Part shown: positions 1 to 10,401 of the stretch, one piece after another
How positions within the stretch are numbered: the first letter of the stretch is position 1
How the letters are laid out: each line of letters opens with the position of its first letter
NCBI GenBank assembly: GCA_019054805.1
Contig: JAHQIY010000013.1
Location: 1,736,001-1,800,000, forward strand
Direction of reading: 5' to 3'
DNA length: 64,000 nucleotides
Source of the DNA: Brachionus manjavacas
Taxonomy: Eukaryota > Rotifera > Eurotatoria > Ploima > Brachionidae
The notes under the pieces: model-generated
What the model saw: the letters and a program-made list of their open reading frames with translations, nothing else
Told to the model about the DNA's origin: nothing
The model's database searches: none
Made by a program: the position numbers and the translations under genes

Positions 1-1515
1 AAATAATTTTTGATCTGGTCGAATATCATTTCGCTGAAAGGACCATGTTGAGAAAACATGTTTGTCGAGATTTTCTAAAAATTCGGCTAGTTTTAGGGTT
101 TTTCTCTCAAGTAAATCCTTAATAATATTGTTGTTAGACTCGAGAGCATTGTTAGTGACTGGATGGCCTTGTGCTCTTCCGTCGAACCAACCGTTTACAG
201 AAGATGAAATCCAAGCGCTATCGATGCGAATTCGGGGTCAATTTTTGTCCATTTCTCTAAGAACAATTTCGATGCATTTTTGAACATAGTTTCGGTCATT
301 GAAAGTTGAAGATTGTCGATGTCGAATTTCATTTGTTTGTAGTGTTTGTTACGATTGTATTTAGTATGTATATTACGCTTAACGTGTGCCCAGCACATAA
401 TTCGCTGTTTTAGATTGAATACTTTCGAAAAACCAATGTGAATTGCTTCTGCGCCATCAGCCAGTAGAGCGGTTGGGTTGATATCTCGATTCAATAATAA
501 TTCAGCTGATTCTTTCAGCGCCTTGAACAAAAATTCGAAATCTTGGTTTTTTTCGCACATGGTTAATGCTATACCAAAAGGGTGGAATTTTTTTTCTCGA
601 TCACAAGAACCAACAAGAATAACTTTATACCCATTCCAAACTAATTTGTATGTTGAGTCTGTTGCTAGTAATTCAACTAAAAAATTAAAAAAATCAGTCT
701 TAAAAAAATAATAAATGTATTAAAAATGAAAAAAATTTACCATCTTCAGTTACTTGTGAAATCAAATTGAATGTCGTTAGAAAATTTCTGAGTGCTGTAA
801 TCTTCGCCTCGTGTCGATCGACCTGATACACTGGACAGAACATACGATTGTCATCAACTGGCAAATGTTCATTAGCTTTACACCAATTGAATAGTTCACC
901 TAGATTTGTAATGTTTTCGATTTCTTCACTCTTTAATACTCGAAGATATGTCTGTATTTGTGTGACCTTTGGTAGAGCTTGAATTTTTTTCTCATATAGT
1001 CGTCTTTGAATGCACAATGGTCTCGTTATCTTTTCGTAAAAGTAAATCTGACGGTTTATCTCCTTAGTTGGAGCGCTTAAACCAACTTTTGACTCGGGAT
1101 GTTCGTATTCGTTCTCAGAAAAAACGATGTCAACTTTCATCGAAGCGGGATCTGGACGAATTTTAAGCCTAACTGGGCAAACTAACTTACCGGCAATATT
1201 ACAATAATAATTTCTAATTGTCATACCGTCACAAGTACTGTTAGTTAGTTTGGCCCACGAACACTCTTGAATAAAGTCTTGATCAATTGCTACTAAAGCT
1301 TGTCTAAGATTTTCGTAGGTTGCGTAAATTTTGTGAAACAAATGACTTTTCTTAGCTTTAGCTTTAGTAGGTTCCGAAACAACACAAATGTCTTCAGCGT
1401 CATTATCAGTTTCTTGACCCTCATCTTCATTGTTACGTTGAGCCGGATTTCTAGCATGAGCTGAGCTAGTCGACTGTGTGAAATCAAGATCATCGATGTT
1501 TGGTAAAATATTCAT
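1..1515 (-). pseudogene. MULE-type transposase, two exons, frameshifted, cut by left edge
   Basis: Cut-and-paste DNA transposase of the Mutator-like superfamily. Exon 1 is 1515-741 and begins at ATG 1513-1515. A 64-bp GT..AG intron (740-677) joins it in frame to exon 2 (676 downward). The first exon has an acidic/basic leader, then a FLYWCH-like zinc-binding stretch (YYCN...LVCPVRLK...EHPE). Exon 2 carries the catalytic core: first Asp in LLATDSTY (GAC at 657-659), second Asp in LLADGAEAI (456-458), the C-x2-H motif CWAHV, and the Glu in TNNALESNN (139-141). The reading frame closes at 195-197, but the homologous frame resumes one base off (WISSSVNGWFDG, then GHPVTNNALESNN) and stays open to base 1. 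So there is one single-base frameshift at about 207-225 in an otherwise well-kept gene: either a recent pseudogene or a sequencing error. Family and catalytic assignment are secure; activity is not. Confidence 0.85.
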
Positions 1516-1559
1516 TTTTTTTAAAACTCAAAAAGAAAGGAATTATGATTTGGTTAATT

Positions 1560-1822
1560 TCAGCAAACGTTTTATAGAAAATATTTGACAATACAATTTG
1601 ACACTTTCTTTTCTTATATTTGACACTTATTTATTTTATCTGACTTATAAAAATTTGATGAACTTATTTGACACTTTTTTATCAAATTTGACAGATATAA
1701 TGATTATTTGACACGTTTAAGAAAAATTTGACATTAATTTAATTAATTTGATGTTTGGTTTTTGACAATTACAAATTTGACATAATTAAAATTTGACATT
1801 ATTATTAAAAATTTGACGCTTT
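1560..1822. repeat. Cluster of TTTGACA-like motifs upstream of the MULE gene
   Basis: About a dozen copies of TTGAC, mostly as ATTTGACA or ATTTGACACTT, occur in roughly 240 bp at irregular 12-35-bp spacing, all in the same orientation, with decayed variants (ATTTGATG, ATCTGACT) between them. They lie directly before the start codon of the minus-strand MULE transposase (ATG at 1515) and stop at the junction with the 1.3-kb duplicated segment at 1834. MULE termini often carry subterminal arrays of short motifs that bind their transposase, so I infer these are subterminal transposase-binding repeats. No terminal inverted repeat partner is visible because the other end lies outside the window. 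Confidence 0.6.
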
Positions 1823-1833
1823 CTCATGCGGCC

Positions 1834-3152
1834 TTTTACTAATTAAGATCAATGGCATAATTGGGCACAAATTTGAAGAAGGTAAATTAAAACTCCTCCT
1901 CAAATGGGATAAATGTGGAAAAAAAGAATACTAGGAGTAAATTTAATATCTTTTTCTTAAAAAACTTTTATTTTAATTTTGCGTAGTTCATGGGAGGCCT
2001 TCTCGGACGTGTATGCGCCAACCTTATATAAAAATTATTCGAAAAAAAACAAAATCAAATTTGGCTAGAAATTTAAGTGTTGCAGGCCCAAAAGAGCCAC
2101 AGATGGGACAAACCATTTCAAATTAGCAACCGATTTAACAAAAGAACAATTGGGTTTAGCCGACAAAACCTTTGAAACAATAGGAAAAGGTCTGATTACA
2201 AAAAAGAGAAGAAAAAATTGAAACATTGATAAATATTAATACACTATTTTTAACATTTTAATATAGATTTTTTTTAAAAAAAATCAACAATGAAATGTGA
2301 TTGAAAAAAAAATTTTATTTTAGACTTTAATTTCTAAGTGGTTAATTATATTAAATTTAATGAATCTTGAGGAAGTATAATTAAAAATACTAAACCCTTT
2401 TATCAATAATGCTGAAAATTTTTTTACTTTTAACATGGTTTAAAAAAAGCATCTAGAATTAATTTTAAAATTAAAAATCTTAGAATAAAAAAGCTTTAAA
2501 AATTAATAATGAAAAAAACAAGTTTTGACCTCGTTAAATTAGTTAAAATTACTATTGATATCTTTGAAACTCATCAAATTGATCCAAAAGTAATTCCAAA
2601 TATATCAAGATGTTCTGATAATGTATGGTTTATAATTAGCAAACAATATTTTGGTTATAATGATTTTAAAAATTCGATGTTAATTTTTACTTGGTTTAAA
2701 AGAAATACCAATAACAATGCCAAAATTGTAGAGAACAAGATGAAGCATCCTTTATTAATAACAGAACCGAATGTGTCGAAAGATTTTAAAAAAATGGATA
2801 TTGAGTTTGAAAAATCAGAATTTCAAAGCTTTAAAATCTCTGGTAGTAATAGAAAACGCCTTTTAATTGATTTTGAGGAGGCCATGAACAAAAAACTTAA
2901 TTCAGCTGGATTTAAATGCTATTTTAGTTGTAGCTACAACTGGTTTAAGAAAAACAATCCATACAAAAGCAATAAAGAAATTTGGTCTGGACTTTATAAA
3001 TGTATTGCTCCAAATTGTACAAATTTTGTTAGACCTGTGATAAAAAATAATTCAGACTTTAAAACAATCGTCAATATTTTATATTGTGATTCTTTCGATC
3101 ACTGCCAAGTTAAAAACAAGTTAGAATAGTTGGAGAACAAAGAGAGGCACTT
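1834..3152 (+). repeat. Segmental duplication, copy A (partner 26426-27744)
   Basis: A 1319-bp block nearly identical to 26426-27744, in the same orientation and 24,592 bp apart. I count roughly a dozen differences, about 1 percent: a C/T change making a stop at 1932, single-base length changes in the T run near 2270 and in the 3' coding part near 2986, and scattered substitutions. The left edge lies in TTTTACTAATTAAG, just inside the intron before a chromodomain exon. The right edge is the last shared CACTT at 3148-3152. Copy A continues rightward into a full transposase; copy B continues leftward into a full chromodomain gene. The two copies therefore look like complementary halves of one ancestral locus. 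The stretch 2222-2508 inside the block shows no gene. Confidence 0.93.
1848..2221 (+). pseudogene. Chromodomain gene, last two exons only (copy A), nonsense mutation
   Basis: Exon 1848-1936 reads INGIIGHKFEEGKLKLLLKW, the first half of a chromodomain. A GT..AG intron (1937-1986) leads to an exon from 1987 reading DSWEAFSDVYAPTLY, the second half. In this copy codon 1932-1934 is TAG where the other copy has CAG, so the domain is broken here. The upstream exons are absent; MULE-related DNA lies to the left instead. After a TAG at 2066-2068, present in both copies, the same frame stays open to TGA 2219-2221 and encodes a basic tail ending KKRRKN. It is a 5'-truncated duplicate of the gene at 24627-26813. 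Confidence 0.75.
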
Positions 3153-5848
3153 GGTTTGAAGCTAAAATCTGATAGAATATTAAATACTTATAACACAATC
3201 AAAATGTCGAGCATTGTAGAAAAAAAAAGTAATTTACTTAAATTATAATTTATCTTTGCTTTTTAATTTATAAAATTTTATATTATTGTTTGATTAATTT
3301 AGCAAATTCAATTCGAGTAAATACTTTGCACAAAATAAAGAATGAACTAGACAATCGCTTTCGACTGAGCCGAGATTTAATTTTTGACCTTCGAGCAACT
3401 AAAGTTCTTTGCGAAAATTTAGGAATATCAACTAATTCAGAATTTTTGGGGTACGTCCATAACATTTCATTAGATCCTTATGGTTTCCTTTTAATGAGTG
3501 ACATTCAAGTAAACTTTAAGGTTTTTGATATAAATAAATCAATTTATCTTTATAATTTTTTAAGATGAAAATCTGGAATGCAATTAAAATTAATTATCCT
3601 ATCTGATTCATCGATGCAACAGGCAGTATTCATAAAGATGTAGATGGTCAGAAGAAACCTCTGCTATGTTCAATTGTCTTTCATGATAAAATAAGAAAAC
3701 AAATAATACCATTAGCAGAGTTTATTTCAACCGGTCAAAATTCGAAATCGATTTCAAGTTTCTTTCACTTCATCTACTATAATCTAGAAGAAAACACAAA
3801 AAAAACACAATTTTCAAATGCACCAATTATTGTAACTGATTTTTCATGGGCATTAATAAACGCAGTTTTAAGTGTTTTTTACAAGTTTTCAATTAAAGAA
3901 TATCTCGAATGGTGATTTTTAAATTATTAGGGAATGCTAAAGATAAAGCTGATATATTGATTCCTAAAACGAGAATTTATCTTTGCTCCACTCATTTTTT
4001 AAAATTAATTATTAAGAAGGCTCGGAAAATTGAAACTGATTCAAATGTAAGAAATTTTTTATATTTTGCTTTACGATGCTACAAAATTCAATTTCAATAG
4101 TGCAATTTAATAACTATCTTTTAAATATATTTAATATTTTCAAAAATCCACACAATGATTCAAAAGTTTTATATTCTTTATCAGTAATGCGATTAGAAAT
4201 TATGAAGAGAAATTTAGATTTTTATGATTTTTCAAGTGTTGAAGAAGAAGGTGTTACTTCAGATAGATCTCACGATTTTTCTTTCGAAAAAGAAGCGATT
4301 ACCAATGATAGTCTCGAAACCATTAAAAATTCTTCTCCTTTTACAAGCCATTATAAAAATATCTTAAAAAATTATGAAGAAAAGTTGAAAAATTCAGAAA
4401 TCAAAAATAGTGGAAAGAATATTTTTTTTAATCCAAAATTGTTCTGGTTGATAGAAAATCAGCTTTATTTACTCCCGATTTGGAGTGGCTTAATAATCGA
4501 AAATTTTAAAAAAAGTCATCCAGTTGATTTATCTGATTGTTTCAAAACACGACTTTCAAATAATCCAGTCGAAAATTATTTTGGAGTTTTAAAAAACAGA
4601 ATTTTACAAAACCGTAGTGTGTTTCCAAGTGAATTCGTCAGTTTGAATTTTCTTAGAATTGAATCAAAATATCTGGAAATTTACCTTAATGATTTCAACT
4701 CTTATAAAGAAAATTCCGACTCAGTTATCAGAGAGAAGGAGAATTGGACAGACAAAAAAGAGAAAAAACAAAAAAAACGTTTTCTTTATGGAATTGCACC
4801 AATAAAGGAAAAAGGATTCTTCCTTAAAAATAAAGATATTTATAAAATTATTTATCAAAGTATATTTGAGTTTGATTCAAAAGGGATAAACGATCAATTT
4901 CCAAGTAATCAATTTAAAAATGTATCAGGCTTTATTAATGATTTTATCAGCAAATTTACCTGCAATAATGACCGAATGGAAATTGATGAATTAGAAGAAA
5001 ATGAATATGAAATGAAACCTGAAGAACCTTCAAAAAATTCTGAAGATTATGTGGAAAATAATAATATATGGAAAATATATTTCAAAAATAACAACATGGA
5101 AATTGATGAAAAAAAAGATAACCAAAATGAATTGAAACCTGAAGAAAATTCAATTAATTATGTTTTTTTTGAAAACCTCCTTCAAGAGATTTCATGCGAT
5201 CATGTTAGCTTTGAAAAATCAAAAAGTTTCTTTACTAATAACCGGCAATTATTTATAGATCTAACAAAATATTTGCGTTCGAGAAAATATTCAGTTCTTT
5301 TTACCGATCAAAAAATTGCAAGCGATTCGCATTTTAATTTAATAATCGAATTATTTACACTAAAAAATTTTGTTCCGATTTCTACCAGAGGAGATGGCAA
5401 TTGCGTTTATCGTGCAATTTCATTTTGCATGTTTGGAAGATGTGATTTTTTTTATTTGTTTAAGATTGGGTCTTTGTTTATATTACTCGAGTACCAAATT
5501 TTTTTCGAAAAGGTAATCAAAAAGCATTTTTATACAAGTCCTTTCAGTGATATATTTTCTTCCTCTAAAAAAGAAAATGAATGGGCAATGTCTCTTAATA
5601 TTCTTGCAACAAGTATATTACTAAATAAAGCAATTTTTTCGTATGGTATAAATAGTGAGACATTGGTTCCGTATTGTCAAAAATACTTTACATCTAATTC
5701 TGAATCAGAACCAATAAGATTGGGTTTTTACATAAATCATTTTATTGCTTTAATTAATATAAAAAACCATTGTTTTGAAACATTTGGGGAATGTATGGAT
5801 TCGTTTGTAAATTTTCGAAATGATTTTGATATTGACTTTTATAAATAA
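2509..5848 (+). pseudogene. MULE-superfamily transposase with C-terminal OTU domain, several frame breaks
   Basis: The coding region starts at ATG 2509. The N-terminal ~200 residues end in a C-x4-C...H-x-C zinc-finger-like stretch (KCIAPNCTNF...FDHCQVK). After a one-base shift at about 3127 the frame reads GEQREALGLKLKSDRIL, then an intron at 3227-3299 (GTAATT..TTTAG) joins to NSIRVNTLHKIKNELD. A shift in the T run at 3555-3561 and a TGA at 3604-3606 precede the catalytic core: FIDATGSI (Asp 3613-3615), IIVTDFSWALINA (Asp 3838-3840), then after another shift LCSTHFLK (C-x2-H) and SNNPVENYFGVLKNRI (Glu 4571-4573). The order Asp, Asp, C-x2-H, Glu is that of MULE transposases. An OTU-like protease domain follows (see 4076-5848). 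At least four breaks make this copy unlikely to be functional as assembled. Terminal repeats were not found. Confidence 0.8.
4076..5848 (+). CDS. 3' open frame of the MULE transposase: catalytic Glu region plus OTU-like cysteine protease domain
   Basis: This 590-residue open frame is the longest in the window. Residues ~110-200 hold the end of the transposase core (FWLIENQLYLLPIWSGL, then NNPVENYFGVLKNR with the likely catalytic Glu). Residues ~300-370 are acidic and contain two similar repeats (MEIDE...KPEE). Residues ~435-565 resemble an OTU deubiquitinase: RGDGNCVYRAISFC carries the nucleophile Cys at about residue 443, and FYINHFIALI carries the partner His at about residue 555. OTU proteases cleave ubiquitin-like chains, and protease domains fused to or carried by MULEs are known. 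A role in stabilising the transposase or opposing host ubiquitin signalling is inference. The first residues read across a frame break, so the ATG at 4076 is not a true start. The frame ends at TAA 5846-5848. Confidence 0.7.
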   Translation: MLQNSISIVQFNNYLLNIFNIFKNPHNDSKVLYSLSVMRLEIMKRNLDFYDFSSVEEEGVTSDRSHDFSFEKEAITNDSLETIKNSSPFTSHYKNILKNYEEKLKNSEIKNSGKNIFFNPKLFWLIENQLYLLPIWSGLIIENFKKSHPVDLSDCFKTRLSNNPVENYFGVLKNRILQNRSVFPSEFVSLNFLRIESKYLEIYLNDFNSYKENSDSVIREKENWTDKKEKKQKKRFLYGIAPIKEKGFFLKNKDIYKIIYQSIFEFDSKGINDQFPSNQFKNVSGFINDFISKFTCNNDRMEIDELEENEYEMKPEEPSKNSEDYVENNNIWKIYFKNNNMEIDEKKDNQNELKPEENSINYVFFENLLQEISCDHVSFEKSKSFFTNNRQLFIDLTKYLRSRKYSVLFTDQKIASDSHFNLIIELFTLKNFVPISTRGDGNCVYRAISFCMFGRCDFFYLFKIGSLFILLEYQIFFEKVIKKHFYTSPFSDIFSSSKKENEWAMSLNILATSILLNKAIFSYGINSETLVPYCQKYFTSNSESEPIRLGFYINHFIALINIKNHCFETFGECMDSFVNFRNDFDIDFYK

Positions 5849-6193
5849 TATCTTTTATAATAAAAAACCAAATAAAAGTGAATTTTAATTTATTTTTCAT
5901 TCTAAAAACGGCAAATAATGCTATTTTACTTCAAATTGCTCATTTTATATCTAAAAGTCGAATCAAATATACTCGATTTAATATTTGAAAATTGAATTTC
6001 AGTTCGACTTGAATACTAAAATTGTGCCAGACTTTCACGAGTCAACACAACTCTTGTTACATTTTCTGGATTACAATAGACCCATCTACCTCAGCCGGCC
6101 CCAGAACAATTTTTTCATATTTTGATGTTGATTTTTGAGTTGATTTTTAAAATTAAGGTTAATTTAGAATTTTAAATAAAATATAATTAGTTT
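5849..6193. other. Intergenic, no gene recognised
   Basis: AT-rich sequence downstream of the transposase. A short stretch at about 6025-6105 is less AT-rich but gives no convincing protein or RNA. No terminal inverted repeat matching the 5' side of the transposase could be found by eye. Confidence 0.5.
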
Positions 6194-6445
6194 ATGATGG
6201 AATAGCCAAGACCACAGCAAGACAACTTTAATCGATTCTCTACATGACATTTACATTGTCCAAAGTGAATTCGGTGGAATTCCCCATATCATTGCAGCTT
6301 TTAATAACAAAGAAAAAAATATAAATCGGAACATCACATTTTTGGACACACCATGACGCCACATTCTTTTTGATGCGGTCCAGAGGTGCCATAGTCACAA
6401 ACAGTGTAGTTCTAGTGGTTGCCGCCGATGGAAGTCTGGAAGTGA
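6194..6445 (+). pseudogene. Decayed fragment of an IF-2 (mitochondrial-type) translation initiation factor G domain
   Basis: One frame reads DHSKTTLIDSL, then SEFGGIPHIIAAF and NITFLDTP. After a stop and small shift at about 6352-6355 it reads MRSRGAIVTNSVVLVVAAD. This is the order of the IF-2 GTPase domain: G1 P-loop (normally GHVDHGKTTL), switch I region (GGITQHIGAF), G3 (ITFLDTPGH) and the following MRSRGA...DIVVLVVAADDG. The P-loop has lost its conserved glycine and first histidine (GNSQDHSKT) and the G3 GH pair is destroyed by the TGA, so it cannot bind GTP normally. There are no introns over about 250 bp, which fits a retrocopy or a single captured exon. Nothing recognisable of the rest of IF-2 follows. 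The function of the parent gene is delivery of initiator tRNA in mitochondria; this copy is dead. Confidence 0.72.
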
Positions 6446-7216
6446 TTTTGTTAGTCCTGTGAAAAAAAGTGACATTGAAATGGCAGATATGGGATCATAT
6501 AATGTTTTAATTTGGTATAAATGAGGCTGTTGAAAAAGAGGCCCAGTCAAGGACTAGACACTAATGTGATTTAAATTATATTTGATGATTAAATTTTGGA
6601 GTTGAACAATTTACCACCACTGATCGAGCAATAAGAGCTGATCGGCTATTTTTCTCAAGTTGCTCTACCATAATGGAAATAATAAAAATGTTAACAAAGT
6701 GTGGATGATGTGTCGAGGGTCATTTCAGAGTTGGTCAAAAGTCAAAGTCATGAAGCCAAAGTCAAGTCTGGATTTTGTTTTTGAAATTATTTGAAGTCAA
6801 AGTCTAGACTTGACTTTTTTTGATTTTTTTAATGGACGTAAACAAATAAAAATAAATATATTTTTATAAATATTATTTTTATTATAAATTTCAAAAAAAG
6901 ATTAAAAAAAAACCCTTAAAAGTAAAAAGGTCAATAACAAAAAATTAAAAATTTAAAAGCTTTGATGATAAATCTCTATTTAAGAAAAGAGGAAAAGCAA
7001 ACTGTTATCAACTCTGAAGTTTTTGAGATTTTCTCTCAAAGATTAACTTTCAATCAAGCTTTCATTCAAAGAGTTATATTCAGCATTAAAGGCGAAAAGA
7101 CTGAAAATTTTGATCAAGCAAAAAATCAAAAATTAGCAACTTAAAATTGCATTACCGTTGATCGGAACTCAATTTCAGTACTTATCAAATATCAAAATAT
7201 TATATCAAAAATTAGT
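6446..7216. other. Intergenic; small cluster of GTCAAAGTC motifs, no gene
   Basis: Mostly noncoding. At 6730-6815 the word AAGTCAAAGTC and close variants recur several times, with a short palindrome AAGTCTAGACTT at the end. An ATG-started 60-codon frame at 6962-7144 has no recognisable domain and biased AT-rich composition; I do not call it a gene. Confidence 0.4.
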
Positions 7217-7328
7217 TTAGCATTTGCATTTCATTAATGAAATGCGACATTTTGCACATTTATGCATATGGCCACAATGAATCATAAAGCCACGCCAATT
7301 TTTACAAGATTTCCCACAAAAAACACAG
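7217..7328 (-). CDS. Terminal exon with RING-like cysteine/histidine cluster
   Basis: After acceptor AATAAGAG the exon reads CVFCGKSCKNW, FMIHCGHMHKCAKC, ISLMKCKC and TAA (7217-7219). The pattern C-x2-C, C-x-H, C-x2-C, C-x-C at the extreme C-terminus is close to C3HC4 RING domains of the IAP/MDM2 kind, but the last pair is C-x-C instead of C-x2-C and the usual proline is absent. It follows the coiled-coil exons in phase through 7460-7380. If intact it would suggest ubiquitin ligase activity. The altered last pair makes that doubtful. Confidence 0.5.
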
Positions 7329-7726
7329 CTCTTATTAAATAAAGTTATAATACAGCTTAAAAAATGTCAAAATTATTACAATGGGTTCCTCTGAATTTTC
7401 TTGTTGTTTCGATTAGAATTGTTTTTTGAATTAAAAGTTTTTAACAAGTTTTGAATCTTCCTAAAATTTAAAATTTAATCAGATGATAATATTAATACAA
7501 ACATCTCTAGATCCTTAATTTGGGAATTTTTTTTCTCGATTTCATAGTCAGCATGATTGTACATATTATTTAATTCGTCTTTAATTGTATCACAATTATC
7601 TGAATAAGACCGGTTAAAGATTTTTTGATTTCCATTCATCAATTCAATCTTTTGAAGCAAAAAAGCGACTTGTCTTAAAAAACTTGTTTAGTTCTATTCA
7701 TAAAATAAAAATATCTAGAAAATGAG

Positions 7727-9150
7727 AAAATTACCCTGTAAGTCTTTGATTTTCAAAAGTATGTGATAATACTTCTTTCGATATTTCATCAGATTTCCTT
7801 TTCAACAGGATTAATTCATTTTCTTTCTGAATTAATTCATTTTGCGTTTGTTGAATGATGTTGGAATATTCGATCGTTATTTGTTCAATTAAAGTATTTA
7901 AACTTTGGTCTTCTTTAGCTTCTTTATTGTGAACATAATTTTGAAAATTTTCTTCTGCTTCCATTAATTTTTTGTTGAGTTGATGATTTTAACTAAAAAT
8001 AAATATAATTTTTAATCAAGCAGAAAAACCAAATTAATACTTTTGCAATTGACTTATACTTTGATCTAGCTCGGTAATCAATTTATCTTTTTCTTTTACC
8101 AGAGATTCTTTCTCGTCTTTTAAAAATGAAATTTTTAGTTCCAACTCTTTAAATTTTTTTGATTTTGAGTTCGATCAAAATTTTGGGAATCCTTCATTTT
8201 TTCAATAAATTGACCGATGCTTAAAATTAAAAACATTTAAAAATATACACAAAATTTAAAAGCATTTTGAATCTTTTCTCGATTTCAGTTTCAAATTATC
8301 ATTCGAAAATTTTAATTTTCAAAAGAACAAATGTGCCGAACAATTATGTAAATATTAATGCAAAAAAAGTTACTTCAAAAGAATATTTAATATTTGTAAA
8401 TCCAATTCTATAAAAAATTTCTTGAGATGCTGATTTTTATTCAGTCTATTTTTTATGCTCTTGTTTTTGTAAAAACATTTCTAATATTTAGAATGATAAT
8501 TTATAATGATCTTAACTGTCAAAAATATGTGATGAATCTCATTAAATCTATGAGATAGGAAATTCCTCAAAAAAGTATTTGACTTCATAAGAACAAAGAT
8601 TAGAATGCAAATAAATAAAAGTTCTTTACCATTGTTTAAAAGGTTCATTTTCTTTTTGAAATTTTTCCAAATGCTGTACTTTTTTTTCGAATGTAATGAT
8701 TTGATCTTTAAGTTCAATGTTTTCACTAAACAAATATATAAATTAAAGTTTGTTTTTAAATTACTAAATAAAATTACCCTGTAAGTCTTTGATTTTCAAA
8801 AGTATGTGATAATACTTCTTTCGATATTTCATCAGATTTCCTTTTCAACAGGATTAATTCATTTTCTTTCTGAATTAATTCATTTTGCGTTTGTTGAATG
8901 ATGTTGGAATATTGCTTCCATTAATTTTTTGTTGAGTTGATGATTTTCACTAATAATAAATATAATATTAAAATATATATAAATAAATATATAAATATAA
9001 TATAATATTTAATCAAAAATAAAAACTTAAATAATACTTTTGTAATTGATCTATACTTCGATTTAGCTCAATAATTAAATTTTCATTTTCATTAAAGCTT
9101 GTTCTACCAAAAATTTCTTGGTTTTTCATCGAAAGCAACTCTTGTTCTAA
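7727..9150. repeat. Tandem duplication of a two-exon coiled-coil module
   Basis: Bases ~7727-7870 and ~8770-8913 are almost identical over about 140 bp, including the splice donor, and the flanking exons (~8190-8041 and ~9150-9038) are also similar, though more diverged. The right copy lacks the 86 bp corresponding to 7871-7956, so its exon is 172 bp instead of 258 bp and goes out of frame. The left copy has instead GAA changed to TAA at 7989-7991. Each module copy is thus broken in a different place. The near identity of one exon against a diverged neighbour suggests recent gene conversion or a second, younger duplication. Confidence 0.8.
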
Positions 9151-9450
9151 TTCAAAATTTTTTGAATTTAACTCTTGATTCATTTTTAATATCTTTTCTT
9201 TTTCAGAAGTTGTTTGTTTTAAATCCTTTTTTAAATTTATTTCCGATCCAATTGTCCCGAATAATGGACAATTTTCAAATACTATATGTCTTTTTCCATT
9301 TTCGGTTTTATTATTCCCTTTTCCTTCACATTTTTGCAAAAGTGGGCATCGCTTGGGCATTAATTTTTGTTCCTCATTAATTTTCTGTTCATTAGAACAG
9401 TAAAATTCAATCGGTTCGATATTTATATTTTCGCAGCGTACAATTGTGAA
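9038..9450 (-). CDS. Exon with second MYT1-like C2HC finger followed by coiled coil
   Basis: Reads ENINIEPIEFYCSNEQ, then the finger CPLLQKCEGKGN...KRHIVFENCPLF with spacing C-x5-C-x13-H-x5-C, one residue from the MYT1 spacing. About 60 residues of heptad-rich sequence follow (SEKEKILKMNQELNSKNFEL, ELEQELLSMKNQE), ending at a GTATTATT donor after QLQK. The upstream boundary is uncertain because frames change near 9450-9480. The zinc-binding residues are all present. A DNA- or RNA-binding role is inference from the MYT1 resemblance. Confidence 0.65.
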
Positions 9451-10213
9451 TCTCTTCCTCCTTTGAAATGTTTTTTCGTTTCATCCAACTTTCAATTTAA
9501 ATTAATCTTAATTATATTTTTTTTTTTCAAAATTTACTTTTACTTTTAAACATTCACTTGTTTCGATAAAATTGTTTTTCTCCTTTATTAAATTTTTAAT
9601 AATTTCATTTAGGTTTTTCTTTTCATTTTCAAAATTTTGTTTATCTTCAGTGTTCCTTTTAACAAGAATTTAGTTTTTCATTTTAGATTCTAGATAACTA
9701 CTTTTTAATCTTTATTTTTAAATCTTTCTTCTCTGAACTGTATTTTTCAGTTTGGTCACATTTTTTTTTTTCAAATTCTTATTTTCTTCGTGCACAGAAT
9801 TTAGTTTCATTTGTAAATCAGAGGATTCTTGCCTGTATTTTTCGAGGTGAATGCTTAATATTTTATTAGAGTCTTTCAACTCATCAATCAGTTTTTCACT
9901 GTGAAAACTCAAATTTGATTGGTATTTTGGGTCTTTCAGGATTTCATGTATTTCATTTTCTTTTACTTGACTATTTTTTTGCAAATCAAAACTAATCGAC
10001 TTCAGGATACTAGGCTTTTTAGACACTCTAGGAATATTTAAAGCATCTTGTAGCTCTTTTAAAGATTCAGTATCGGATTCGATTTCACTTAGAATGTCAA
10101 TCGGGTCTGGACAAGAAACCTAGAAAAAAAAATCTAAATTTTAATTACTTTTTAGAGAAAGGAATTGCAGATTTTTGAGCAAAATAAAATTTTTGATCCA
10201 AATTTCAAGCGCC

Positions 10214-10374
10214 CAATCTTGCTCAAAAATATTTAGATGCGAAATTAAATTTTATTGCAGATTTTTAATTTCTTCAACATTTCAAAGCTTTATTTTTAAA
10301 CTTTTGAAAAAGGATTTGTTTGAAAAATGCAATTAATTTTAATTGCGCATCTAAAAATTTCTGAGCAAGATGAT
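10214..10374. repeat. Imperfect inverted repeat in an intron (MITE-like)
   Basis: The arm at about 10217-10260 (CTTGCTCAAAAATATTTAGA...) is the reverse complement, with few mismatches, of about 10332-10373 (...GCATCTAAAAATTTCTGAGCA). The spacer is about 70 bp. It lies in the intron between the finger-1 exon and the next coiled-coil exon. A small foldback or MITE insertion is the simplest reading; no target duplication was identified. Confidence 0.6.
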
Positions 10375-10401
10375 TACATAAATTGAAAGTATGATTATTA
10401 C

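Noticed and set aside
6962..7144. 60-codon ATG frame
   Set aside because: No domain, no splice context, and composition like the surrounding noncoding DNA.
9099..9549. Plus-strand open frames at 9099-9380 and 9367-9549
   Set aside because: They are antisense shadows of the minus-strand finger and coiled-coil exons; leucine/phenylalanine richness mirrors lysine/glutamate codons.
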